Shown here: positions 37,436 through 46,508 of the stretch, piece after piece | Layout: every line of letters begins with the position of its first letter | Numbering within the stretch: the first letter of the stretch is position 1 | Assembly: GCA_963664675.2 (NCBI GenBank) | Contig: CAXXLB010000007.1 | Span: 186,001-250,000 of the forward strand | Source: JASGMR01 sp963664675 | GTDB taxonomy: Bacteria; Thermotogota; Thermotogae; Petrotogales; Kosmotogaceae | Direction of reading: 5' to 3' | DNA length: 64,000 nt | Position numbers and translations under genes: made by a program | Notes under the pieces: model-generated | Database searches by the model: none | What the model was told of the DNA's origin: nothing | The model's input: only the letters and a program-made list of their open reading frames with translations

Positions 37436-38515
37436 ATGGATAGATTAACTAAATTCAGGGATGAAATGAAAAAAAATGGTATTGATGCAATGGTTATTTA
37501 TAACCTCGAAGGAAGCGATCAACCTTCGACATGGTATATTTCCGGTTTTTCCGGCACACATTCACTGGTTTTTATTTCACAAAAAAATGCTTATATTTCA
37601 ACCGATTCCAGATATTTTACTCAAGTTAAGGAGCAATCACCTTTCACCATGTTTCCAATAACAAGTGATAAAAGGGTAAAGGATATCTTAAAATTTTTCA
37701 TAAAAAAAGAAGGGGCAAAAACTTTAGGTTATAACGCATCAAATATTTCTGTTAAGCTCTATAATTCATTGTTTGGAGATCTGGATATTGAAGAAATCAA
37801 AGATTGCGAAAATATAATCAAAAATATGAGAATGATAAAAGACAGTGAAGAAATCAAAAACATGGAAAAAGCCATAAAAATTTCTGAAGATGCGTTACAG
37901 GAAACTTTAAATCATATAAAACCGGGAAAATCCGAAACCGAAGTATGTGCAAGACTGGAATATGAAATGAAAATGAGGGGTGGAGAATTGGCATTTCCGA
38001 CAATAGTAGTTTCAGGTGCAAGATCCGCCTTATGTCATGGTAAACCTTCAAAGAAAAAAGTAGAAGAAGGTGAATTTCTTCTTTTTGATTTCGGAGCGCG
38101 GTATAATGGTTATTGTGCCGATATAACCAGAACATTTTCCGTTGGGACACCTTCAGATGAAATGGTAAAAATATATGATATAGTATATGAAGCACAGGTT
38201 AAATCGGTACAGGCCGCCAAGGCTGGCATAATCGGGGCCGATTTACATAATGTTGCGTGGAAAATAATTTCTGATGCTGGCTACGGAGATTATTTTGGTC
38301 ATGGTTTGGGACATTCCCTTGGTATGGATACCCATGATGGTACAGGTGCCTCTCCATCGAATAAGAAAAAAATACCTGAAGGCGCTGTGATAACTATTGA
38401 ACCCGGCATATATTTGCCGGAAAAGTTTGGAGTAAGAATAGAAGATGATGTCTTGTTTTTGAAGAATAAAAATAAAGTTTTGACTAATTTTGATAAGAAA
38501 TTGATGATAATTTAA
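37436..38515 (+). CDS. pepQ: Xaa-Pro aminopeptidase/dipeptidase, M24 family
   Basis: 359-aa pita-bread metallopeptidase. N-terminal creatinase-like domain (about 1-125) and catalytic domain (about 130-355) with the five metal ligands: DFGARYNGYCADITRTF (two Asp), FGHGLGHSLGMDTHDG (His), TIEPGIYLPEKFGVRIEDDV (two Glu). It removes proline-adjacent residues from peptides; an exact dipeptidase versus aminopeptidase role is not set by sequence. The position before efp is the same as in B. subtilis (yqhT-efp). GGGGAGGG precedes the ATG. Confidence 0.93.
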   Translation: MDRLTKFRDEMKKNGIDAMVIYNLEGSDQPSTWYISGFSGTHSLVFISQKNAYISTDSRYFTQVKEQSPFTMFPITSDKRVKDILKFFIKKEGAKTLGYNASNISVKLYNSLFGDLDIEEIKDCENIIKNMRMIKDSEEIKNMEKAIKISEDALQETLNHIKPGKSETEVCARLEYEMKMRGGELAFPTIVVSGARSALCHGKPSKKKVEEGEFLLFDFGARYNGYCADITRTFSVGTPSDEMVKIYDIVYEAQVKSVQAAKAGIIGADLHNVAWKIISDAGYGDYFGHGLGHSLGMDTHDGTGASPSNKKKIPEGAVITIEPGIYLPEKFGVRIEDDVLFLKNKNKVLTNFDKKLMII

Positions 38516-38529
38516 TCGGAGGGAAGTAT

Positions 38530-39087
38530 ATGTTAGAAGTTGGAAAAATAAGAAAGGGCATGCCACTACTCATCGATGATGATCTATATGTGGTTATAGA
38601 TACGAATAAACACTCCACCGGAAGAGGTGATGGAATAATCAGAAGTAAAATGAAAAGCATCAAAACTGGTTATGTCAGGGAGTTTAAATTCAAAAGCAGC
38701 GAAAAAGTGGAAGATGTAGTTTTAGAAATGAAACACGTTCAGTATTTATATAACGATGAAAACTTATATTACTTTATGGACTTAGAGACTTATGAACAAT
38801 ATTCACTTGAAAAAGATTTTGTTGGGGATGCAATTTATTTTCTACAGGAAAATATGGAACTGGACCTTCAATTTCATGAAAACAAAGCCATTGCAATTCA
38901 ATTACCCAATTCTGTTGTTTTAACAGTAGTGGATACTGCTCCAAATTACAAAGGAGACACGGCTTCAGGTAGTACAAAACCTGCTGTTTGTGATTCCGGT
39001 TTAAAAGTCAACGTACCTTTTTTCGTAGGAAACGGTCAAAAAATCAGGATAGATACGAGAACGGGAGAATATATTGAAAGAGCATAG
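38530..39087 (+). CDS. efp: Translation elongation factor P
   Basis: 185-aa EF-P that rescues ribosomes stalled on polyproline. It has three beta-barrel domains and ends DTRTGEYIERA, a typical EF-P close. The tip loop that enters the peptidyl-transferase centre reads KHSTGRGDG: the tip residue is Arg32, not the lysine that many species modify, and the usual KPG before it is HSTG. No epmA/earP-type modifier is nearby. GGAGGG lies 6 nt before the ATG, and asp23 follows after 9 nt. Confidence 0.95.
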   Translation: MLEVGKIRKGMPLLIDDDLYVVIDTNKHSTGRGDGIIRSKMKSIKTGYVREFKFKSSEKVEDVVLEMKHVQYLYNDENLYYFMDLETYEQYSLEKDFVGDAIYFLQENMELDLQFHENKAIAIQLPNSVVLTVVDTAPNYKGDTASGSTKPAVCDSGLKVNVPFFVGNGQKIRIDTRTGEYIERA

Positions 39088-39096
39088 GGGGTATCT

Positions 39097-39675
39097 ATGG
39101 ATTTCGACAAAAGGGATTTCGGTAATATAAAAATATCTAAAACTGTGGTTGAAGATATTGCTCTTCATTCATATCTGGACTTTAAAAAGAAAAACTACAA
39201 TGATTTGAAAGACAGAAGAGAGGCAAAAAACAATATATCTATAGAACTTGATGAAGATGAAAATAAAAATATTGTTGTTAAAATAAAAACAAAAGTTAAA
39301 TATGGAGAATCTATACCTCATTATTGTAGATTGATGCAGGAAAAGCTCAAAGAAGATATCGAAAATTATACCGGTTATGGTGTTGATGAAATAAATATAA
39401 AGGTTGATGATGTTCAGATAGTTGAAGAAAACCTGTATTTTTCCAACAGTGATAATGAAAATAACAATAGTAAAGAAGAAAACGATAAATCAAAAAATGT
39501 AAAAGTTAAAAAGGAAAAGAAATCGGTAAAACCCGACAATAAATCCGATGATAAAAAGGAGATTCCTGAAAATAAAGATAAAGAACAAAAAAACAATAAA
39601 GATAATATTGATGAGGAAGAGAAAAAATCCAGGATAAAAAATAATGCCGAAGAAACAAAAAAAGATAGTAAATAA
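39097..39675 (+). CDS. Asp23/Gls24 family protein with charged tail
   Basis: 192 aa. Residues 1-115 are an Asp23 domain (YqhY-like) starting NIKISKTVVEDIALHSYLD, with a partner-binding beta segment IVVKIKTKVKYGESIPH. Residues about 120-192 are low-complexity Lys/Glu/Asn/Asp and must be disordered. Bacillus YqhY lies in the same place before nusB and is linked to fatty acid synthesis control; the family role is otherwise unclear. The tail is much longer than in YqhY. The end overlaps the nusB start by 32 nt. Confidence 0.85.
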   Translation: MDFDKRDFGNIKISKTVVEDIALHSYLDFKKKNYNDLKDRREAKNNISIELDEDENKNIVVKIKTKVKYGESIPHYCRLMQEKLKEDIENYTGYGVDEINIKVDDVQIVEENLYFSNSDNENNNSKEENDKSKNVKVKKEKKSVKPDNKSDDKKEIPENKDKEQKNNKDNIDEEEKKSRIKNNAEETKKDSK

Positions 39676-40117
39676 TTATAATAAAAATAAAAGCAACAGA
39701 CATAGAATGAGAGAATTGGTTTTTAAATCTATTTTTCAAATTGAGTTCAATGATTTTGATTCGATAATGTTTTTTCTTGAAAACGAGTCCGAAGATATAA
39801 ACTTGACAAAAACGAATAAATTGAGTGCCAAAAGATATTTTAATACCGTGGTCAACAATTTGAAAAATATCGATGAAATAATCGATAAAAATCTCTTGAA
39901 TTGGGATTTTTCAAGATTGTCTATAATAGACAAGAGTATATTGAGATTGGCAACATATGAGTTGATTTATGAAGACAAAATACCAATTGAGGTATCGATT
40001 GATGAAGCCATTGAAATCGCAAAGGAATATGATAGCGAAAAAGGCGGGAAATTTGTAAATGGCGTGCTAGATAATATTGCCAAAAAACACACTTCTGATG
40101 CTAAAAAGAAATTATAA
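39644..40117 (+). CDS. nusB: Transcription antitermination factor NusB
   Basis: 157-aa all-helical NusB, which binds boxA RNA with S10 for rRNA antitermination. Conserved RMRELVFKSIFQIEFNDFD near the N-terminus and IDKSILRLATYELIYEDKIPIEVSIDEAIEIAKEYDSEKGGKFVNGVLD near the end. The start at 39644 overlaps asp23; the 20-residue basic leader is unusual, and an internal ATG at 39707 (MRELVF) would give the standard length. fhs follows after 15 nt. Confidence 0.92.
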   Translation: MPKKQKKIVNNYNKNKSNRHRMRELVFKSIFQIEFNDFDSIMFFLENESEDINLTKTNKLSAKRYFNTVVNNLKNIDEIIDKNLLNWDFSRLSIIDKSILRLATYELIYEDKIPIEVSIDEAIEIAKEYDSEKGGKFVNGVLDNIAKKHTSDAKKKL

Positions 40118-40132
40118 GGAAGGTAAAATATT

Positions 40133-41800
40133 TTGAGTGATCTGGAAATAGCTAAAAAGGCTGAATTGAGGCAAATTGAAGAAATTTATTCTTCGCTTGG
40201 TATAGATAAAAAATTTATCAGTCCATATGGATATTACATTGCAAAAATATCGAACAAAATTATGCAGGAACTTAAAGACAAAAAAGATGGTAAGTTAATA
40301 TTGGTTACAGCTATCTCTCCCACTCCTGCAGGTGAAGGAAAAACCACTACTTCTATCGGGTTGTCAATGGCGTTGAATAAGATCGGTAAAAGCTCCATAG
40401 TTACATTAAGAGAGCCCTCCATAGGTCCAATAATGGGAATTAAAGGCGGAGCCGCCGGCGGTGGATATTCTCAGGTTCTTCCGATGGAAGATATAAATCT
40501 TCATTTTACCGGGGATTTTCATGCCGTTTCCATAGCACATAACCTTCTTTCGGCGATAATAGATAATTCAATAAAAAATGGAAATCCTTTAAAAATAGAC
40601 GCCACAGAAATTAGTTGGCCAAGAGTTATCGACATGAATGACAGATCACTGAGAAGTACCGTCATTTCTTTAGGTGGAAGAAAAAATGGATATCCGAGAG
40701 AGGATCGCTTCATAATCACGGCAGCATCAGAAATAATGGCTATATTATGTCTGGCAAATGATATTAAAGATTTGAAAGAAAGAATTGACAACATTATTAT
40801 TTCTGAATCCCTGCAAGGTGATTATATTAAAGCGAAACAACTCAACGTTTCGGGTGCCCTTGCAACACTGCTTAAAGATGCGATAAACCCCAATCTCGTC
40901 CAGACTATAGAAAATACTCCTGCAATAATACATGGTGGTCCGTTTGCAAATATAGCTCATGGAACAAACACTGTTATTGCTGATAAAATAGCTTTAAAAC
41001 TCTCGGATTACGTTGTTACTGAGGCTGGTTTTGGAGCAGATTTAGGAGCAGAAAAGTTCCTGGATTTCATGTCTCCTCAGGCAGGTTTTACTCCAAATGC
41101 AGTAGTGATAGTTGCATCAATAAGAGCTCTGAAATACCACGGTGGACTATCCAGGAAAAAACTAAACGAAGAAGAACTCGAAGCTCTGGAAGTTGGTTTT
41201 GAAAACCTTAAAATACATTATGAAAATATGAAAAAATATGGTATTCCGGTAATCGTTGCTCTGAACGAATTTCCGACCGACTCTATCAGAGAAAAGGAGT
41301 TATTTGAAAATTTATGTGCTAAACACAACATTGTTTATAAATTTTCGGATGTATGGGCAAAGGGTAGTGAAGGTGGAATAGAACTCGCTGAAGAAGTGGT
41401 GAAATTGGCTTCGCAAAATTCTAATTATAAACCCTTGTTAGATAGTAGTATGAGTTTTGAAGAAAAAATAGCGAAACTTACAAAGGAAATATATAGGGCA
41501 AGTGATTACAAACTTTCTCCTGAAGCAAAAAGAAAATTAAGAAAGATCAAGAAAAATGGATATGATAAACTACCGATAATCATCGCCAAAACTCAGTATT
41601 CTATAACTCATGATGCAAAAATACTCAAAAATATTCCCGACGATTATATATTTCAAGTTGATGATATGTGGGTTTCAGGCGGTGCGGGTTTTTTAGTGGT
41701 TGTTGCAGGAGGGATCAACCTCATGCCCGGATTACCAAAAATTCCAAATGCGGAGTTTATTGATATTGATAATAATTCCAATATTGAAGGACTGTTCTGA
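40133..41800 (+). CDS. fhs: Formate-tetrahydrofolate ligase
   Basis: 555-aa enzyme making 10-formyl-THF from formate, THF and ATP. P-loop TPAGEGKTTTSIGLSMAL (about 64-81), REPSIGPIMGIKGGAAGGGYSQV and TGDFHAVS are hallmark segments; the end is GLPKIPNAEFIDID. It starts at TTG (40133) with GGAAGG upstream. The order nusB-fhs-folD is the Thermotoga order as I recall it (in B. subtilis fhs is absent from this block). The product feeds purN and purH. It overlaps folD by 1 nt. Confidence 0.97.
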   Translation: MSDLEIAKKAELRQIEEIYSSLGIDKKFISPYGYYIAKISNKIMQELKDKKDGKLILVTAISPTPAGEGKTTTSIGLSMALNKIGKSSIVTLREPSIGPIMGIKGGAAGGGYSQVLPMEDINLHFTGDFHAVSIAHNLLSAIIDNSIKNGNPLKIDATEISWPRVIDMNDRSLRSTVISLGGRKNGYPREDRFIITAASEIMAILCLANDIKDLKERIDNIIISESLQGDYIKAKQLNVSGALATLLKDAINPNLVQTIENTPAIIHGGPFANIAHGTNTVIADKIALKLSDYVVTEAGFGADLGAEKFLDFMSPQAGFTPNAVVIVASIRALKYHGGLSRKKLNEEELEALEVGFENLKIHYENMKKYGIPVIVALNEFPTDSIREKELFENLCAKHNIVYKFSDVWAKGSEGGIELAEEVVKLASQNSNYKPLLDSSMSFEEKIAKLTKEIYRASDYKLSPEAKRKLRKIKKNGYDKLPIIIAKTQYSITHDAKILKNIPDDYIFQVDDMWVSGGAGFLVVVAGGINLMPGLPKIPNAEFIDIDNNSNIEGLF

Positions 41801-42621
41801 TGGAGACAAAAATACTGAGCGGAAAAAGGGTCTCAAAATCCATCCTTGTTTTTTTAAAAGAAAAAACAGAAAACAAATCCATCGGGAAAAGAACCATTTT
41901 ATATTGTGATAACCCAGATGAAGCGAACAAAGCGTATATAAATCAAATAATCCGATCGGCCAAAAAAATTGACTTCATCGTAGATATCGTCGATGCAGAA
42001 AACGTCGAAAAGGACATTAAAGAATTCAACGACGATCCGGAGATTTCCGGTGTGATGTTCATGCATCCTTTCAGGAATTTTGATGAGGAGATGGGATTAA
42101 AGCTTTTATATCCAAAAAAAGACATCGAAGGAAGAACAGAAAATAACTTAGGAAAATTATTTACTGGAAAACAACTCTTCGCTCCTCCTACGGCAGAAGC
42201 TGTCATGGAAATAATCAAATACTACAATATAAAAATATCAGGAAAAAGAGTTGTTATCCTGGGGCGTTCGACAACTGTTGGAAAACCTCTCGCTATGATG
42301 ATGCTGAAAAAAGGCGTAGATGCCACTGTTACGGTATGCCATTCACGTACAAAAGGTCTTGATGAAATAACAAAAGAAGCAGATATACTCGTCAGTGCAA
42401 TTGGCAGTCCTCTTTTTGTAAAAAAAGAAATGATTAAAGAAAATTCTATTATAATCGATGTTGGATTCAATTATTTAAATGGTAAATATGTTGGAGACGT
42501 GGATTACGAAAATATATTTGATAAAACCAGTGCAATCACGCCCGTTCCCGGAGGTGTGGGAAGTGTTACTACTGCTATACTTTTGAGGCATATTTACGAA
42601 TCATTTGAATTGGAGGAATAA
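41800..42621 (+). CDS. folD: Methylenetetrahydrofolate dehydrogenase/cyclohydrolase
   Basis: 273-aa bifunctional enzyme linking 5,10-methylene-THF and 10-formyl-THF. It shows the Tyr in NKAYINQ of the substrate pocket, VVILGRSTTVGKPLAMML (NADP loop), ADILVSAIGSPLF, IIDVGFNY and ITPVPGGVGSVTTAILL. The usual active-site lysine region GKRVS/KS at the N-terminus is shorter than in E. coli, and the protein is slightly compact (E. coli 288). Stop and start of dxs overlap (TAATG). Confidence 0.93.
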   Translation: METKILSGKRVSKSILVFLKEKTENKSIGKRTILYCDNPDEANKAYINQIIRSAKKIDFIVDIVDAENVEKDIKEFNDDPEISGVMFMHPFRNFDEEMGLKLLYPKKDIEGRTENNLGKLFTGKQLFAPPTAEAVMEIIKYYNIKISGKRVVILGRSTTVGKPLAMMMLKKGVDATVTVCHSRTKGLDEITKEADILVSAIGSPLFVKKEMIKENSIIIDVGFNYLNGKYVGDVDYENIFDKTSAITPVPGGVGSVTTAILLRHIYESFELEE

Positions 42622-44495
42622 TGGAAACACCATTGTACAGAACTTTAAAGTCAAAATCGTATGAAGAATTGAATATTCTTTCAAATATAATAAGAAAAAG
42701 TATTTTGGAAACCGTTTCCAACAACAATGGCCATCTTGCATCGAACCTGGGAACAGTTGATTTTACCATTGCATTACTGAGAGTTTTTGATCCTAAAGAC
42801 AATATTATTCTCTGGGACACCGGGCACCAAGCTTATACATATAAAATTTTAACCGGAAGATATGAAAGTTTTGAAACTCTGAGAAGAAAAAATGGCATAA
42901 GCGGATTTCCAAATATATTTGAAAGTGAATTCGATCATTTCGGTACAGGGCATAGCGGAACAGCCTTAGCCGCCGGATTAGGCATAGAAAAGGCCCTAAA
43001 AATAACCGGTGAAAACAAAAATGTAATAGTAGTAATTGGTGATGGAGCAATGACATCTGGTATTTGTTTTGAAGCACTCAATCAAATTTCAAATTTGAAT
43101 TCTAAAATAAAAATAATTCTCAATGATAACGGTATGAGCATATCAAAAAACGTCGGCTCTTTATCAAAGCATTTAAATGATTTGAGAGTGAACAAAGGTT
43201 ATATCTCCTTGAAAAAAGATATGAAAAAATTTCTTGAAGATTATGAATTCAATATTATTCAAAATACCCTTGTAAAATTCAAACAGAACGTAAAAAAAGC
43301 TCTTTTGCTTTCAAATATTTTTGAAGACTTGAAAATAAAATATTATGGTCCAATAAACGGTCATAACATAAAAGAAATTGAAAGAAATCTGCAATCCATT
43401 AAAATTTCTGACCATCCGACGATATTGCATTTAAATACAATAAAAGGAAGAGGAATAAAATATGCCGAAGAAGATCCCACTGTTTTTCACAGTGTTTCAA
43501 ATATTAACAAATTAACAGGCGCTAAAAATACTGACATAGGTTCTGAATATATATCTTACAGCCTGGTTTTTGGAAAAACCCTTGAAAGAATTTGCAATAA
43601 CAGAAACGATATTGTCGCTATAAGTGCAGCGATGCCGGATGGAGTTGGATTAAAAGATTTTTCAAAAAAATTTCCAAACTATTTTTTTGATCTTGGAATA
43701 ACGGAACAGCTTTGCACAACATTTGCCTCCGCTCTTGCTTTGAAAAACATAAAACCTATTTTTGCAGTTTATTCAAGTTTTCTGCAGAGGGGATTCGATC
43801 AATTAATTCATGACGTTGCTCTGCAAAATTCTCCGGTGCTTTTTGCAATAGACAGAGCGGGTATAGTTGGTGAAGACGGTCCGACTCATAATGGTGTTTT
43901 TGATATTTCATATATAAATATGATCCCAAATTTCTCCTTATTTGCCCCTTCTTCGCTACAGGAACTGGCAAATATGCTTTATACAATCCTCACCAGAGGT
44001 TTTTTAAATGGTCCCATAGCGATACGTTATCCCAAAGAAAAAGAAAAAATTACGTTGAATGAAATATATGTAAATATGAAAGAAATTGATATAGAAAAAT
44101 GGGAACTACTGAATAAGGGTGACGAAATAGCACTGTTAGTTATCGGGCCTTTAAGTAAAAAATTAATTTCACTCGCTGAAGAGGAAAATGTTACTCTTTA
44201 TAATTGTAGAAATATAAAACCTATGGATTTGAAAAGTTTATCAAATATTTTCGATAATTATCAGGATATAATAACAGTTGAAGAGGGAATAATAAATGGC
44301 GGATTTGGTTCAACTGTTTTGACATACGGGCAAAAATACAAATATAATGGTAACATTCATATTGTAGGAATTGATGATATTTTCACATCTCAGGGTAAAA
44401 GAGATGAGATTTTATCAGATCTGAGTATAGATATGGCAGGGATAAAAAATAATATCCATGAAATCAGGGGGTACACTCATGTTAATAACAACTGA
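42621..44495 (+). CDS. dxs: 1-deoxy-D-xylulose-5-phosphate synthase
   Basis: 624-aa thiamine diphosphate enzyme, first step of the MEP isoprenoid pathway. N-terminal domain with NNGHLASNLGTVDFT, GTGHSGTALAAGLG and GDGAMTSGICFEALN (TPP/Mg). Middle domain with GITEQLCTTFASALA and DRAGIVGEDGPTHNG, then a transketolase-like C-terminal domain. In Thermotoga and Bacillus, xseA and xseB lie between folD and dxs; here they are missing and folD abuts dxs. The end overlaps the next gene by 17 nt. Confidence 0.96.
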   Translation: METPLYRTLKSKSYEELNILSNIIRKSILETVSNNNGHLASNLGTVDFTIALLRVFDPKDNIILWDTGHQAYTYKILTGRYESFETLRRKNGISGFPNIFESEFDHFGTGHSGTALAAGLGIEKALKITGENKNVIVVIGDGAMTSGICFEALNQISNLNSKIKIILNDNGMSISKNVGSLSKHLNDLRVNKGYISLKKDMKKFLEDYEFNIIQNTLVKFKQNVKKALLLSNIFEDLKIKYYGPINGHNIKEIERNLQSIKISDHPTILHLNTIKGRGIKYAEEDPTVFHSVSNINKLTGAKNTDIGSEYISYSLVFGKTLERICNNRNDIVAISAAMPDGVGLKDFSKKFPNYFFDLGITEQLCTTFASALALKNIKPIFAVYSSFLQRGFDQLIHDVALQNSPVLFAIDRAGIVGEDGPTHNGVFDISYINMIPNFSLFAPSSLQELANMLYTILTRGFLNGPIAIRYPKEKEKITLNEIYVNMKEIDIEKWELLNKGDEIALLVIGPLSKKLISLAEEENVTLYNCRNIKPMDLKSLSNIFDNYQDIITVEEGIINGGFGSTVLTYGQKYKYNGNIHIVGIDDIFTSQGKRDEILSDLSIDMAGIKNNIHEIRGYTHVNNN

Positions 44496-44820
44496 ATTTG
44501 GAAAAATAGAAATTTCTCTTCAGGCTTTGCATACCATTGTAAAAGTTGTTGTGATGGAATCATACGGTCCGGTGGATATGGGAGTTCCCAATCAGGGATT
44601 TTTGGCAAAGTTATTGGGGAATGAAGAAAAAAAGGGTATAAAAATATCTGAAGAATTAGATGGAACCCTGGTTATAGATATTGAATTGGTTTTGGAATAT
44701 GGAGTAAGAATACCAACAGTAATTCAAAACATTCAGGAAAATATTTATCACAGACTCAAAGAATTAACCGAAGCAACCAACGTCAAAGTAAATATAACTG
44801 TTGTTGGTTTGCAGGACTGA
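44479..44820 (+). CDS. Asp23/Gls24 family protein (YloU-like)
   Basis: 113-aa Asp23 domain protein without tail: MLITTEFGKIEISLQALHTIVKVVVMESYGPVDMG, then VIDIELVLEYGVRIPTV and NVKVNITVVGLQD. It directly precedes a FakA-like gene, the same pair as yloU-yloV in Bacillus. I choose the ATG at 44479 rather than an in-frame ATG at 44458 inside dxs, since GGGGGT lies just upstream. Function unknown; coupling to the fatty-acid kinase is inferred. Confidence 0.85.
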   Translation: MLITTEFGKIEISLQALHTIVKVVVMESYGPVDMGVPNQGFLAKLLGNEEKKGIKISEELDGTLVIDIELVLEYGVRIPTVIQNIQENIYHRLKELTEATNVKVNITVVGLQD

Positions 44821-44834
44821 TTGGGGGAGATTAA

Positions 44835-46496
44835 ATGGAACGTATCAACGGCACCTTTTTCTCTATTGCATTTAGAAAAGCCGCTGAACGTCTGTTGAAA
44901 AATAAAGATGAACTGAATACTTTAAATGTATTCCCAGTTCCTGATGGTGATACCGGTTCTAATATGTCAGCAGCTATGATAGAGGCCTGCGCATATTTGG
45001 ATAGTGCAAAAGATAAAGATCTTGATACAGTTTTGGGATCTATTAAAACCGGTATGTTAATGGGTGCCAGGGGGAACTCGGGTGTTATTCTTTCACAGAT
45101 TTTCAGAGGCTTTGCTGATGGCACGGGAACGAAAAAGGAATTAACGACTACCGAATTTACCAATGCTCTATCAATGGCAAAAACAGTTGCTTATAAATCG
45201 GTTATGAAGCCAATAGAGGGAACGATGCTCACGCTTATAAGAAAGCTCGCTGAATTCACTAAAGAAGAATTAAAAGATGAAAAAAATTTTAAAAGATATT
45301 TTGATTTAATGACTCAAAAGGCATTTGATGTAGTTGAAAAAACACCTAAATATTTAAAAAAATTGCAGGAAGCGGGTGTTGTTGATTCTGGTGCAAAAGG
45401 ATTGGCCTATATTTTTGAAGGTTTTAAACTTGCAGCTTTGGGAAGTACAGAAACTGACATTGATATAACGAAGGGATTCAGTACCTCAAAAAGTCTTGTT
45501 GAAACAGTTGTTCAGGGAGTAATGGAAGAGCTTGAATTCAGTTATTGTACAGAAGTTATAATAAATCAGAATGATGATAAAAATGATTTTAACAGAGATG
45601 GAATAAAATCTTATCTGGAAAGTATGGGCGATTCAATCGTTCTTGTGAAACAGGATAAATTGATAAAGGTTCATGTTCATACTAATCATCCTGGTAAAGT
45701 AATTGAAAAATTGCTGGACTACGGCGAAATGCAAAAAGTAAAAGTAGACAATATGAAAATACAACATAAACATGTTGTAGAGGCGAGAGAAGTCAAAGAG
45801 GACGTTTATGCCGCTGATAAAAAGCATGGAATATTATGTGTTTCTCCTGGTGAAGGTTTGTCAAAAATTATGTTGAACCTTGGAGCGGATAAAATTATTA
45901 CCGGCGGTCAAACGATGAATCCAAGCTTAAAAGATATATATAATTCATTGAAAAAATTCAAGAGTGAGGATATAATACTATTTCCAAATAATCCAAACAT
46001 TATTTTAACCGCTAAAGAGGCTGCTAAGGAGTATGAAAAGGAAAATACAGAGAAAAAAGTTTATGTTTTTGAAACTAATAGCAGTCAGGAATGTATAGCG
46101 GCGTTGACACAATATGATGACATCCAGACCTTCGAAAAATTAAAAGAAGAGATGGATGAAGCAATCGAAAATGTTGTTTCTTTATCTGTTACATATGCTG
46201 TAAGAGATTCCAAAATACAAAATATCAAAGTCAAAAAGAACGAGTATCTTGGAATATATGGAGAAAAGATGGTTTTGTCAAACAAAAGGCTGGACAAACT
46301 TATCAACGACGCAATCGATGATATACTCAAAAAAGATAAAGAAAAAGAGGTAATAACTATTTTCTATGGTTCAGAAGTCAGTGAAAATCAAGCAAAAAAA
46401 TTAATGCAACAGCTTGAGGAAAATTATTCCGATATTGAATTTGAACTTCATGAGGGTGGTCAACCCTATTATTATTATTTAATTTCAATTGAATAG
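44835..46496 (+). CDS. DAK2 domain fatty acid kinase-like protein (FakA)
   Basis: 553-aa protein. The N-terminal DhaL/DAK2 domain (about 1-200) has the ATP/Mg motif NVFPVPDGDTGSNMSAAM (about 28-45) and MGARGNSGVILSQIF. A middle DAK-linker (about 215-325) and a C-terminal DegV-like EDD fold (about 330-550) with GGQTMNPSLKDI, FPNNPNIILTAKEA and HEGGQPYYYYLISIE follow. It phosphorylates fatty acids bound to DegV-family partners; a DegV protein is encoded at 977-1852. GGGGGAG lies 7 nt before the ATG. Confidence 0.92.
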   Translation: MERINGTFFSIAFRKAAERLLKNKDELNTLNVFPVPDGDTGSNMSAAMIEACAYLDSAKDKDLDTVLGSIKTGMLMGARGNSGVILSQIFRGFADGTGTKKELTTTEFTNALSMAKTVAYKSVMKPIEGTMLTLIRKLAEFTKEELKDEKNFKRYFDLMTQKAFDVVEKTPKYLKKLQEAGVVDSGAKGLAYIFEGFKLAALGSTETDIDITKGFSTSKSLVETVVQGVMEELEFSYCTEVIINQNDDKNDFNRDGIKSYLESMGDSIVLVKQDKLIKVHVHTNHPGKVIEKLLDYGEMQKVKVDNMKIQHKHVVEAREVKEDVYAADKKHGILCVSPGEGLSKIMLNLGADKIITGGQTMNPSLKDIYNSLKKFKSEDIILFPNNPNIILTAKEAAKEYEKENTEKKVYVFETNSSQECIAALTQYDDIQTFEKLKEEMDEAIENVVSLSVTYAVRDSKIQNIKVKKNEYLGIYGEKMVLSNKRLDKLINDAIDDILKKDKEKEVITIFYGSEVSENQAKKLMQQLEENYSDIEFELHEGGQPYYYYLISIE

Positions 46497-46508
46497 GTGG
46501 AGGTTACG

